Assembly: GCA_017441825.1 (NCBI GenBank)
Contig: JAFRVD010000054.1
Location: forward strand, 1-64,000
Source: Lachnospiraceae bacterium
GTDB lineage: Bacteria > Bacillota > Clostridia > Lachnospirales > Lachnospiraceae
DNA: 64,000 nt
Direction: 5' to 3'
Of the stretch, positions 35,578 to 43,407 are shown piece after piece (within the stretch, counting starts at the first letter, position 1; each line of letters starts with the position of its first letter). The translations under genes and the position numbers were made by a program. The notes beneath the pieces are model-generated. The model was not told the origin of the DNA. It saw only the letters and a list, made by a program, of their open reading frames with translations, and searched no databases.

Positions 35578-36447
35578 ATGGCAGTTGCACGCTTGAATTT
35601 CTATTCCAGAGCACTGGGCATGACCACTAACGTGACCATGATCCTTCCGAGTTTCGACCAGAATTTTGAATTCGGACTGACAGTGGACGAGGTCTACAAC
35701 TCCGGCAGAAAATTCCCCGCGCTGTGGCTTTTGCACGGCGGCAGCGGCGATGACGCCGACTACCTCAACTGGACCAACGTAGCCCGCTATGCCGTAGAGT
35801 ATGACTGTGCAGTGATCTGCCCCGCGTATTACAACTCCGGTCTGAACGACTATAACCCGGGCTCAAAGTACAGCACCTATATCACGGAAGAGCTTTGGAA
35901 CTTTGTCCATTCCTACTTCCCGATCTCTGACAAGAGAGAAGACAACTTCATCGGCGGCCTTTCAATGGGTGCGGGCGGTGCCTTGAAGTATGCCGTCACG
36001 TTAAACGACCGCTTCTCCTACGCGCTGATCATGTCCGGCGGCCTGGGCCGTAAGGGCGGCATCGGAAAAGGCCATATGAGATTCAGGGATCTGCTGATCT
36101 CCATCGGCTGGCCGATGCCGAAGCAGCCGTCGAACCTGCCGCCGCGCGCCGATTTAGAGGCGCTCCTGAGGCAGAAGATCGCGGGCGGCGAACAGCTTCC
36201 GACCTTTGTCATGGCCTGCGGCGACCAGGATAACATCGCCTGGGAGACGCACGTAAGCGGCGTGGAGATCATGAGAGACGAGCTGGGCCTTGACGTCATC
36301 AACTTTGAAGTTCCCGGCCTGCGTCATGAGTGGGACTTCTGGGAGATCTGTATGAGAAAGGCGTTCTCCGAATGGCTTCCGTGCAAGCAGAAGGTCCGTA
36401 CAGAAATCGCCGAGGTCTGGAACGATCCGGTCCCGGGCAGGGAGTAA
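35578..36447 (+). CDS. Esterase family protein (PF00756-like), paralogue 2
   Basis: 289 residues from the ATG at 35578 (AAGGAGG upstream, within the end of the previous gene). Nucleophile Ser129 in GGLSMGAGGALKYA; WLLHGGSGDDADYLNW forms the oxyanion region; a catalytic histidine is likely in VPGLRHEWDFWE. Acts with its twin in one transcript, perhaps removing acyl groups from imported sugars. Confidence 0.82.
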   Translation: MAVARLNFYSRALGMTTNVTMILPSFDQNFEFGLTVDEVYNSGRKFPALWLLHGGSGDDADYLNWTNVARYAVEYDCAVICPAYYNSGLNDYNPGSKYSTYITEELWNFVHSYFPISDKREDNFIGGLSMGAGGALKYAVTLNDRFSYALIMSGGLGRKGGIGKGHMRFRDLLISIGWPMPKQPSNLPPRADLEALLRQKIAGGEQLPTFVMACGDQDNIAWETHVSGVEIMRDELGLDVINFEVPGLRHEWDFWEICMRKAFSEWLPCKQKVRTEIAEVWNDPVPGRE

Positions 36448-36458
36448 AAGAAATAATA

Positions 36459-36588
36459 GGGTGCAAGGAGGCAACGGAACGCGCAGTTGGTCATTTCGCC
36501 CGGAAAAGCGCATAAGCGCTTTTCCTACACGAAAAGACCGATGTGAGGATGTTTCTGCTCACGGAGCGACCGTTGCGACGATGCACCC
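36459..36588. ncRNA. Candidate structured RNA or complex hairpin element
   Basis: In the 211-base gap between two convergent genes there is a 130-base self-complementary structure. The outer stem pairs GGGTGCA (36459-36465) with TGCACCC (36582-36588). A second stem pairs GCAACGG (36471-36477) with CCGTTGC (36570-36576) across matching 5-base internal loops. Inside are GGTC/GACC (36489-36492, 36536-36539) enclosing a perfect 10-bp hairpin (36502-36511 with 36516-36525, loop ATAA) and a GTGAG/CTCAC hairpin (36543-36562). The strand is undetermined, since the pairing works on both. I do not recognise a known class. It might simply be a bidirectional end structure. Confidence 0.45.
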
Positions 36589-36597
36589 GTATAGGTT

Positions 36598-36628
36598 GAA
36601 AAAGGGGTCCGGCCGTATGGCCGGGCCC
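36598..36628 (-). terminator. Terminator of the minus-strand sugar-uptake operon
   Basis: On the minus strand GGGCCCGGCC pairs with GGCCGGACCCC across a 4-base loop (36604-36628) and is followed by TTTTT (36603-36599). It lies 31 bases after the carboxylesterase stop. Confidence 0.8.
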
Positions 36629-36658
36629 ATTCATCATTTCAGGCAGCTGAAACAACCC

Positions 36659-38236
36659 TTATTTCTTCTCTTTCTTTTTGTAAAATTTGTGGTCAAAACG
36701 GATCTCCCCGTTATCCAGCTCCTCTTTATACTTCTGAATCTCTATCATGAGCTCCCGGTCAAAGTTGTCCGCAAGACGGATCTCGTCGCCGATGATCAGC
36801 GTCTGCTCCACGTCTTCCGTGACCGGCTTCCACTCGCCGCCGATCTCCGGGCAGTTCGGATCGCCGGTACGCATGAACGCCGCAAGACCGGCCGTCATCT
36901 TGTCCTGGATCTCAAAGCCCTTGCCGTCCTTCTGCGTGATGGGAGAGAGCTCCGCGTTATGGAACAGATACGGAAGGCCCGCACCGTGCCATGCGGTCAG
37001 GCCGCCGTAGATCGGGAAATCCACCGCGAACAGGTACAGATAGATCTTTCCTCCTTCTCTTGCGCGGATATGAGCGAACTCCACGGAAGGAACCCGGAAA
37101 AGCCAGTCCGCGAACTGTACGTCCACCGGATTTCTTTCCGGATAAGCCGCCTTAAAGGCGTCCAGCAGTTCCTTTGCGTTCTCTTCGCCTACCAGGTCGA
37201 TGATCTCCTGCTCGCCCTCTTCGTAAGTCATTTCAGACTTCTTTAGGCCTCTCGAGTTGTAGCAGGTGAATTCGCCGTAGTTGGTGCCGATGATCACCGG
37301 CACGTGGATCATCTCCGGACGGAAGCCTGTCCGAAGCGGACAGCCGCGGAAATGTTCGTTTCGGAGCGGCATTTCAGAGATCTTGTCACGAAGCGCTGGA
37401 TCCATTCTTATTTTGTTGTACGCGGCGATGAGCGTAGCTCTGTCCACGGTCTCCAGGTCATGGGGATTCGTGAAGCCGAGTTCCTTCATGAGCGCCGCCG
37501 CGCCTTCCTTCGGGGAGAAGGTCGTTTCGCCGTCATGTAAGGCCACCTGGCCGGAGATCACGATCGCACGCTGGAATAAACCGTCTGCCGCGGGCATCTG
37601 AAGAAGCGCAGTCACCTTTCCGCCGCCGCCGGACTGGCCTGCAATGGTCACTCTGTCCGGATCGCCGCCGAACTTCGCGATGTTGTCGCGGACCCAATCA
37701 AGCGCCCGGACAAGGTCGAGCTGGCCATTGTTGCCTGAGTTGTCGTATTCATCGCCCAACGAAGAAATATCGAAATATCCGAACAGGTTCAGACGGTGGT
37801 TCACCGTAACGACCACACAGTCTGCCGCCTTCGCGAGATTGTATCCGTCATAAACCACGAGCTCGATGGCGTTGCCGTTGGAAAAGCCGCCGCCGTGGAT
37901 CCAGAAGAACACCGGCTTCTTCGCATTTTCATCAAGCGTGGTGGTCCAGATATTCAGGTTCTGGCAATCCTCGCCCTGCGGCCAGTAGCGATGGGGCTCC
38001 ATCACTTCGATCGACGGCCTTGCGCTGCGAAGAGTCGGAGTGACCGGGCCGTAATTGGTACAGTCCTTAACGTCTTCCCAAGGGTCACAGGGGACCGGCG
38101 CATGGAATCTCTTTGCCTGTCCGTAAGGAACGCCCCTGAATGTGAATTCGCCGTTGTAATAGAAACCGCGGATCTTTCCCTTGTCAGTTTCCACTACCGG
38201 ATAATCTTCTTCACAGATAAAATCTTTCATCAACAT
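36659..38236 (-). CDS. Type-B carboxylesterase in a sugar-uptake operon
   Basis: 525 residues. Signatures: GEDCQNLNIWTTT, oxyanion block FWIHGGGFSNGN, nucleophile Ser202 in IAGQSGGGGKV and the acidic GTNYGEFTCYN region; the catalytic histidine is probably in TAWHGAGLPYLF. AGGAG lies 9 bases before the ATG. No signal peptide. It is the last gene of an operon with an oligosaccharide ABC transporter (24-base gap to the permease), so it most likely removes acyl or aryl esters from the imported substrate. Confidence 0.87.
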   Translation of the reverse strand: MLMKDFICEEDYPVVETDKGKIRGFYYNGEFTFRGVPYGQAKRFHAPVPCDPWEDVKDCTNYGPVTPTLRSARPSIEVMEPHRYWPQGEDCQNLNIWTTTLDENAKKPVFFWIHGGGFSNGNAIELVVYDGYNLAKAADCVVVTVNHRLNLFGYFDISSLGDEYDNSGNNGQLDLVRALDWVRDNIAKFGGDPDRVTIAGQSGGGGKVTALLQMPAADGLFQRAIVISGQVALHDGETTFSPKEGAAALMKELGFTNPHDLETVDRATLIAAYNKIRMDPALRDKISEMPLRNEHFRGCPLRTGFRPEMIHVPVIIGTNYGEFTCYNSRGLKKSEMTYEEGEQEIIDLVGEENAKELLDAFKAAYPERNPVDVQFADWLFRVPSVEFAHIRAREGGKIYLYLFAVDFPIYGGLTAWHGAGLPYLFHNAELSPITQKDGKGFEIQDKMTAGLAAFMRTGDPNCPEIGGEWKPVTEDVEQTLIIGDEIRLADNFDRELMIEIQKYKEELDNGEIRFDHKFYKKKEKK

Positions 38237-38260
38237 GTTAAAAATCTCCTTTATGAGTAA

Positions 38261-39148
38261 TTAACCCTTTACTGCGCCTACCGTAAGACCCTTCGCAAAG
38301 TATTTCTGGAAGAAGGGATACATGACCATCAGCGGAACAACGCCGATGGTCGCGATGGCCATACGGATACCGACGCTCGGGATCTTGACCTGGCTGGAAT
38401 TGATGACAGTCGAACCGGAAGAGAGGAAGTTGACCTGCTGGATCATCCGGTTCAGGAGGTTCTGGAAGGTATACAGCTCAGGCTTCGTAATAAAGTACAG
38501 ACCGTTCGTCCAGTTGTTCCAGTATCCGAGCGCGGTCAGGATGCCGATGGCGGCAAAGATCGGCTTGGACATGGGAAGAACGATCTTTAAAAACGTATTG
38601 AATTCGCCGCTGCCGTCGATCTTTGCAGCCTCAATGATCTCAAACGGGATATCGTTTGAGAAGAAGTTTCTGATGATCATCACATTGAAGCCGCTCATGA
38701 GAAGGTTAGGAATGATGTAAGCAAGAATCGTATTCTTCACGACGATCAGCTGCGTCCACATAATATACTGGGAAACAAGGCCGCCGTTGAACAGCATGGT
38801 AAAGAACACCATAAACGTGAAGAAGTTTCTGTACCTGAAATCCTTTCTGGACAGCGGGTACGCCATAAGTCCCGTGATCACCAGTGAAAGAACGGTACCG
38901 ACCGCGGTCACGATGACGGAATAGCCGTAGGACTTAACGATCATTCCTGAGCTTCCGAACACATACTCATACGCGCCTAAGCTCCATTTTTTCGGGAAGA
39001 AGGAATACCCGTCGGTCATAAGCGCGTTTTCATCCGTAAAGGACGAAATGATCAGGAGCAGGAACGGAATAATGATCATGATGCAGGCGATCGCCAGAAA
39101 GACGATGGAAAAGATCTGAAAGCCTCTGTTTCTTTTTTTCATATCCAT
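38261..39148 (-). CDS. Sugar ABC transporter permease (LplC/YtcP-type)
   Basis: 295 residues with six hydrophobic segments. The cytoplasmic EAA loop reads EIIEAAKIDGSGEFNTFLKIVLP, and the protein ends GLTVGAVKG, a hallmark of the LplC/YtcP subgroup of CUT1 permeases. With the partner permease upstream it forms the membrane channel. No ATPase gene is in the operon, as is usual where a shared MsmX-like ATPase is used. Confidence 0.92.
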   Translation of the reverse strand: MDMKKRNRGFQIFSIVFLAIACIMIIIPFLLLIISSFTDENALMTDGYSFFPKKWSLGAYEYVFGSSGMIVKSYGYSVIVTAVGTVLSLVITGLMAYPLSRKDFRYRNFFTFMVFFTMLFNGGLVSQYIMWTQLIVVKNTILAYIIPNLLMSGFNVMIIRNFFSNDIPFEIIEAAKIDGSGEFNTFLKIVLPMSKPIFAAIGILTALGYWNNWTNGLYFITKPELYTFQNLLNRMIQQVNFLSSGSTVINSSQVKIPSVGIRMAIATIGVVPLMVMYPFFQKYFAKGLTVGAVKG

Positions 39149-39158
39149 TCCCCCTCTT

Positions 39159-40091
39159 TCAGAATAACGCGCTGTCTGAATCCAGCTTGCGGACCAGTGC
39201 GTTACTGCCCAAAACGACCAGGAAGCCCACGAACGACTGATAGAACGCCGCTGCAGAAGACATGCCGATGTTCGTCACGCTCGTCATGCCGCGGTATACA
39301 TAAGTGTCGATGGTCTGCGTCACATTAAACAGAGAGCCGGAGCTCATGGGCACCTGCAGGAACAGGCCGAAGTCTGAATAGAAGATCTTGCCTACGGAAA
39401 GAAGCCCAAGGACGATCATGGTAGGCTTCAGAAGCGGAACTGTGATCTTCATGATCTGCTGGACCCGGGTCGCGCCGTCCACTTCTGCAGCTTCATAAAG
39501 GGAAGTATCTATACCCACAACAGACGCAAGGAACAGGATCGTATTAAAGCCGATCGATTTCCACGCCTGGATAAACGTCAGGATAAACGGCCAGTACTTC
39601 GGCTCCTTATACCAGCTGACCTCTTTCATGCCGAGCGGCTTCAGGATCGAATTGTTGATAAATCCGTTCTCATAAGAAAGGAAAGAATAGGCCATATAGG
39701 CGACGATGACCATGGATACGACCTGAGGCAGCAGAAGGATCGTCTGATAGCTCTTCTTCAGGACGTTGCTTCTGATCTCATTTAAAACGATGGCAAACAG
39801 AACACCCAGTACCAGATTCAGAACAATGAAAACGATATTGTAAAGAAGGGTGTTCCTGGTAATGATCCAGGCGTCCTTTGTTTTAAACAGGAACTTGAAA
39901 TTATCAAAGCCTGCCCAGTCGCTTCCGAGGATGCCTTTGCTGAAATTGATCTTCTTAAAGGCAATGATGAGACCGAACATCGGAAGGTAGTTGTTGATGA
40001 TCAGATAGATCACACCGGGAAGAAGCATCAAAAGAAAAACGATCTCACTCTCTTTCCGCTTCTTTTTAACTTTAACCGTTTTTGTTTTCAT
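39159..40091 (-). CDS. Sugar ABC transporter permease (LplB-type)
   Basis: 310 residues, six hydrophobic segments, EAA loop LYEAAEVDGATRVQQIMKITVP. Highly charged N-terminus (KTKTVKVKKKRKESE). The ending SNALVRKLDSDSALF is typical of LplB-like permeases. It is separated from the next permease by 10 bases and from the binding-protein gene by a stable hairpin. Confidence 0.92.
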   Translation of the reverse strand: MKTKTVKVKKKRKESEIVFLLMLLPGVIYLIINNYLPMFGLIIAFKKINFSKGILGSDWAGFDNFKFLFKTKDAWIITRNTLLYNIVFIVLNLVLGVLFAIVLNEIRSNVLKKSYQTILLLPQVVSMVIVAYMAYSFLSYENGFINNSILKPLGMKEVSWYKEPKYWPFILTFIQAWKSIGFNTILFLASVVGIDTSLYEAAEVDGATRVQQIMKITVPLLKPTMIVLGLLSVGKIFYSDFGLFLQVPMSSGSLFNVTQTIDTYVYRGMTSVTNIGMSSAAAFYQSFVGFLVVLGSNALVRKLDSDSALF

Positions 40092-40102
40092 AAGCTTATA
40101 AT

Positions 40103-40128
40103 GGGGGCAGCATTTTCATGCTGCCCCC
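40103..40128 (-). promoter_or_regulatory. Intercistronic hairpin between binding protein and permease genes
   Basis: A GC-rich perfect stem (GGGGGCAGCAT/ATGCTGCCCCC) with no strong T tract after it on the minus strand. Such hairpins after a binding-protein gene commonly stabilise the upstream mRNA or partly end transcription, which gives more binding protein than permease. Confidence 0.7.
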
Positions 40129-40179
40129 GCCCTTCCGTAAATTTGTGTGTTTATGCGCCTGATTTCAGGTGAATCAACA

Positions 40180-41709
40180 TTATTTCTTGTTTTCCTCGAC
40201 CCACTTGTCAAGCTGTGCCTGCTTTTCGGCAATGTACTTGTCGATGCCGGCATCCTTCAGCGCCTCGATCATCTTCGGAAGCTCGGTCTCGGGATCGATG
40301 ATACCGAATTCAAGGTCGTTCTTGTACTGATCAACGACGTTCTGGATCGCAGCCACTTCATTTGCAACCGGAGAGTTGTCGAACATGAAGCCCATGGAAC
40401 GGATTCCCTTGCCGCTCTTGGTGAACTCCAGTGCAGCCGTGATCGCGTCTGCAGAGTTGCCTGCGGTCGGGCTGGTAATGAAGTAGTTGCCCCACATCAT
40501 GGAGAACGGGCCGCTCATGTTGTTGAACCAGTCGGTTCCTTCGATCTGAGTGATGAAGCCGTCCTTGTTCTCCCAGTCTACGCCTTCAACGCCGTAGTAC
40601 AGGGTGTTCATGAGATCGCTGTTCTTATAAAGCTCGTTCAGGAAGATCATTGCGGCGTCCGGATTCTTGGAAGAGGACGGAATAACCGTAGAGTAGATCA
40701 GGTTGGAGCAGACCGCGTCAGACAGCGGAAGGACCTTTGTCCTGATGCCGCTTCTCTGTTCCCAGCCGGCTGCTGAAACTTCAGCAGAGTATTCGGTGGT
40801 ATGGTCGATACCCCATAAAGCGTTGCCGGTCTTGAAGTAGTTGTTCAGCGTGAACTCAGAGCTGCTGGTGCCAATGTCTGCAGAGATCAGGCCTTCATCA
40901 AACCACTGTCTCATCAGCTTGCAGTATTCCGCAAATTCAGGGGTCTCATAGTAATCGTAAACGGTCCAGGTGTCGTCCATCAGGACGCCGATGCCGTCGC
41001 CGAGCGCCTCATATTCATCATCGAACGTGCAGAGTGCGGTGATGCCGGAGAACGTGATGCCGCTACGGAGGATCGAAACGATGTCCGGATTGGCTTCCTT
41101 GAGCTCCAGCATGATGGGCTCAAGATCTTCGAGCTTTTCGATATTTGAGATGTCCAGGCCGTATTCGTCAACGATGTCCATATTGACGACAAGGTCGTTC
41201 CAGGTGTGCTTCGGGGAAAGCTGCGGGATACCGTAGAGTTCGCCGCCGAACGTCAGCGCATCCAGCATATACTGGAAATCCGTGCCGATGGCCGCCTTGA
41301 TATCCGGGCCGTACTGATCAAGAAGCTCGCCTACGGGCTGGATCGCGCCGGTAGAAATATAATCCGGGAAATTCTCGTCCATTGAGTGCATTAAGTCGAT
41401 CTGTTCGCCGGAGGTAAACTTCTGGGTAACGGTATCGTTCCATGCGCCCAGGCCGACGATCTCGAGATTGACGTTCACGCCAAGGGGATTCATGACCTCA
41501 TTGATCTTCTTGGCAACACGTTCCTGCGCTTCTGTAGTCGGAACTTCCATCCATGTAGAGCAGAGCATGTTGACCTGCTTCAGCTCTACGGTCTCTTCTG
41601 CTTTGTCCTTTTCGCCGGTATTGGTATTCACGTTGACCTCACAGGCTGTAACTGCAAATACCATAGCCGCTGCAAGAAGCAGAGCCACTGCTTTTTTGAA
41701 AATCTTCAT
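40180..41709 (-). CDS. Extracellular sugar-binding lipoprotein (DUF3502 C-terminus)
   Basis: 509 residues. Lipoprotein signal peptide with lipobox VTAC at residues ~23-26 (MKIFKKAVALLLAAAMVFAV then TACEVN), then an acidic linker and a family-1-type solute-binding fold. The last ~130 residues (SMGFMFDNSPVANEVAAIQN onward) match DUF3502, found in LplA/YtcQ-like binding proteins for acidic or complex oligosaccharides. First gene of the operon. Ligand not known; the downstream esterase points to an esterified oligosaccharide. Confidence 0.9.
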   Translation of the reverse strand: MKIFKKAVALLLAAAMVFAVTACEVNVNTNTGEKDKAEETVELKQVNMLCSTWMEVPTTEAQERVAKKINEVMNPLGVNVNLEIVGLGAWNDTVTQKFTSGEQIDLMHSMDENFPDYISTGAIQPVGELLDQYGPDIKAAIGTDFQYMLDALTFGGELYGIPQLSPKHTWNDLVVNMDIVDEYGLDISNIEKLEDLEPIMLELKEANPDIVSILRSGITFSGITALCTFDDEYEALGDGIGVLMDDTWTVYDYYETPEFAEYCKLMRQWFDEGLISADIGTSSSEFTLNNYFKTGNALWGIDHTTEYSAEVSAAGWEQRSGIRTKVLPLSDAVCSNLIYSTVIPSSSKNPDAAMIFLNELYKNSDLMNTLYYGVEGVDWENKDGFITQIEGTDWFNNMSGPFSMMWGNYFITSPTAGNSADAITAALEFTKSGKGIRSMGFMFDNSPVANEVAAIQNVVDQYKNDLEFGIIDPETELPKMIEALKDAGIDKYIAEKQAQLDKWVEENKK

Positions 41710-41826
41710 TTTTCTCCCTCCTGTAGTACCGCCGGAGCATCCGGCAGTCCAAGAAATTTTTTTCAGTTCTTTCCGGCGAGAATGGTATGAAGGATCAATT
41801 AGTCATTTCCGGCGAACTTTTTATAC

Positions 41827-41855
41827 ATATTATCATAATGATTTTGTATTGTAAA
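41827..41855 (-). promoter_or_regulatory. Possible promoter of the ABC transporter operon
   Basis: On the minus strand TTTACA (41855-41850), a 17-base spacer and TAATAT (41832-41827). The match is moderate, and the long leader (about 118 bases) may carry further control. Confidence 0.4.
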
Positions 41856-41949
41856 TTGTATTTTTATTACATTTTAACAAACTTTTACTGAGAACCGGAG
41901 GCTGTCTGTTCCGTATATTTCTATAAATAAAGATGAGCGGAGATCAATA

Positions 41950-41978
41950 TTGCGTATGGAAATTTTCTTTGCTATAAT
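41950..41978 (+). promoter_or_regulatory. Promoter of the serine-hydrolase operon
   Basis: TTGCGT (41950-41955), a 17-base spacer and a perfect TATAAT (41973-41978), 50 bases before the start codon. Confidence 0.7.
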
Positions 41979-42027
41979 GCAGGCGCAAACTTACAGGAGA
42001 AGCAGTCCTTAAGGATCGCGTGAAAAT

Positions 42028-43407
42028 ATGATGGATAAGAAAACTATGATGGAAAAAATCGCCCGTGAAGCGTATGAGAGGGGCAGCTTTACAGGCGCAT
42101 GGCTCTATGCCGAAAACGGAGAGATCGTATCAAAAGGCGCAGTCGGATTCCGCGACCTTGCAGACACGCTGCCGATCACGGAGGCCAGCATCTTCCAGCT
42201 GGCGTCCGTCAGCAAGCAGTTCACTGCGGCTGCCGTCATGCTTCTTGTGCGTGATGGTAAGCTGGGGCTTGAGGACGAGATCACAAAGTATTTCCCGGAG
42301 ATCCCGTATCCGGGCGTGACGGTCAGGCATCTCCTTACCCACACCGGCGGCGTACCGGATTATTTTGACGACGCGGACTGGTTCATCAGGATCTGGCACG
42401 ATGAGCACCGCGTACCGGGGAACGACGAGATCCTGCGTTTTCTTCAGGAAACCAAAGCAGAACCGTACGGCGCTCCCGGGGAGAAATTTGAATATTCCAA
42501 CACCGGCTACAACCTGCTCGCGCTTCTTGTGGAGCGGCTTTCCGGTATCCCCTATGAAGAGTTTCTTCAGAAGAACATTTTCGAGCCCGCAGGAATGACC
42601 TCTACCCGCTGCTGCCATATCCGCCGGGACGGTATCCCGTTTGACAATTATGCCCAGGCGGCGGTGATCGAGGACGGGAAGTTCGTTGCCGACACAGATT
42701 CTGAGGAAGACGGCGACGTGACCGCCTTTGACGGCCTGAACGGCGACGATTACGTGTACACCAACATTTTCGACATGCTCAAGTGGGACAGGGTGCTTCG
42801 CGAGGGCAGTGTGATCACTTTGGAAGAGCAGCAGACGATGTACACGCCTGTCACGCTGAGTAACGGCGAAACTTACGCTGATGAGGACGGGGACGGCTAC
42901 GGCTTCGGCTGGGGCGTTTCCCGCGACGAAGAACTCGGGCTCATTGTAAGCCACAGCGGCGGCATGCCCGGCGTTCACACGTGGTTTGCGCGGTTCATCG
43001 ACACGGACAGGGTACTTGTGATCCTCTGCTGTCGTGAAGAGGAGGACGCCAGGGCGCACTGGGGCCTGTTCTCAGGCCTTCGGGATATCGCGAAGGGCAA
43101 GGAGCCGAAGCTTATAGAGACGATTGAGGAGCTTGCGGTCAAGGATCCGGACAAGTCGAAGTGGGAAAGCTTCTGCGGCAAATATGAGCACCCGGAGGAC
43201 TGTGATCTCATTATCGACGAGGTATTCATGAAGGATGGAGAGCTTTATGCCAACGCACTGGACGAAGACGGCGACGGGATGACCTTCCGTCTCTATCCCA
43301 TCGGGGAGAACGAATTCGGCAGGAAGGGCGGCATGCTGGTCCTGAAATTCGGCGACGGCTGTCTCATGATGGACGATATTACCTGTAAAAAACTGGAGGA
43401 TTCATAA
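42028..43407 (+). CDS. Serine hydrolase of the beta-lactamase/PBP-like family
   Basis: 459 residues, no signal peptide, so apparently cytoplasmic. SxxK motif in QLASVSKQFTAAA (about residue 58), YxN motif in EYSNTGYNLLA and HSGGMPG in place of KTG. A C-terminal extension of ~90 residues (KYEHPEDCDLIIDEVF ... CKKL) follows the catalytic domain; a paralogous copy of it survives as a fragment at 8975-9193. These proteins include esterases, D-aminopeptidases and peptidases. The stop TAA overlaps the next ATG (TAATG at 43405-43409), so translation is coupled. Confidence 0.85.
   Translation: MMDKKTMMEKIAREAYERGSFTGAWLYAENGEIVSKGAVGFRDLADTLPITEASIFQLASVSKQFTAAAVMLLVRDGKLGLEDEITKYFPEIPYPGVTVRHLLTHTGGVPDYFDDADWFIRIWHDEHRVPGNDEILRFLQETKAEPYGAPGEKFEYSNTGYNLLALLVERLSGIPYEEFLQKNIFEPAGMTSTRCCHIRRDGIPFDNYAQAAVIEDGKFVADTDSEEDGDVTAFDGLNGDDYVYTNIFDMLKWDRVLREGSVITLEEQQTMYTPVTLSNGETYADEDGDGYGFGWGVSRDEELGLIVSHSGGMPGVHTWFARFIDTDRVLVILCCREEEDARAHWGLFSGLRDIAKGKEPKLIETIEELAVKDPDKSKWESFCGKYEHPEDCDLIIDEVFMKDGELYANALDEDGDGMTFRLYPIGENEFGRKGGMLVLKFGDGCLMMDDITCKKLEDS

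Larger units (their letters stand above)
41710..42027. other. Divergent intergenic region
   Basis: 318 AT-rich bases between the binding-protein gene and a serine-hydrolase gene. It holds the two predicted promoters at 41827-41855 and 41950-41978. No clear operator repeat is seen. Confidence 0.6.
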
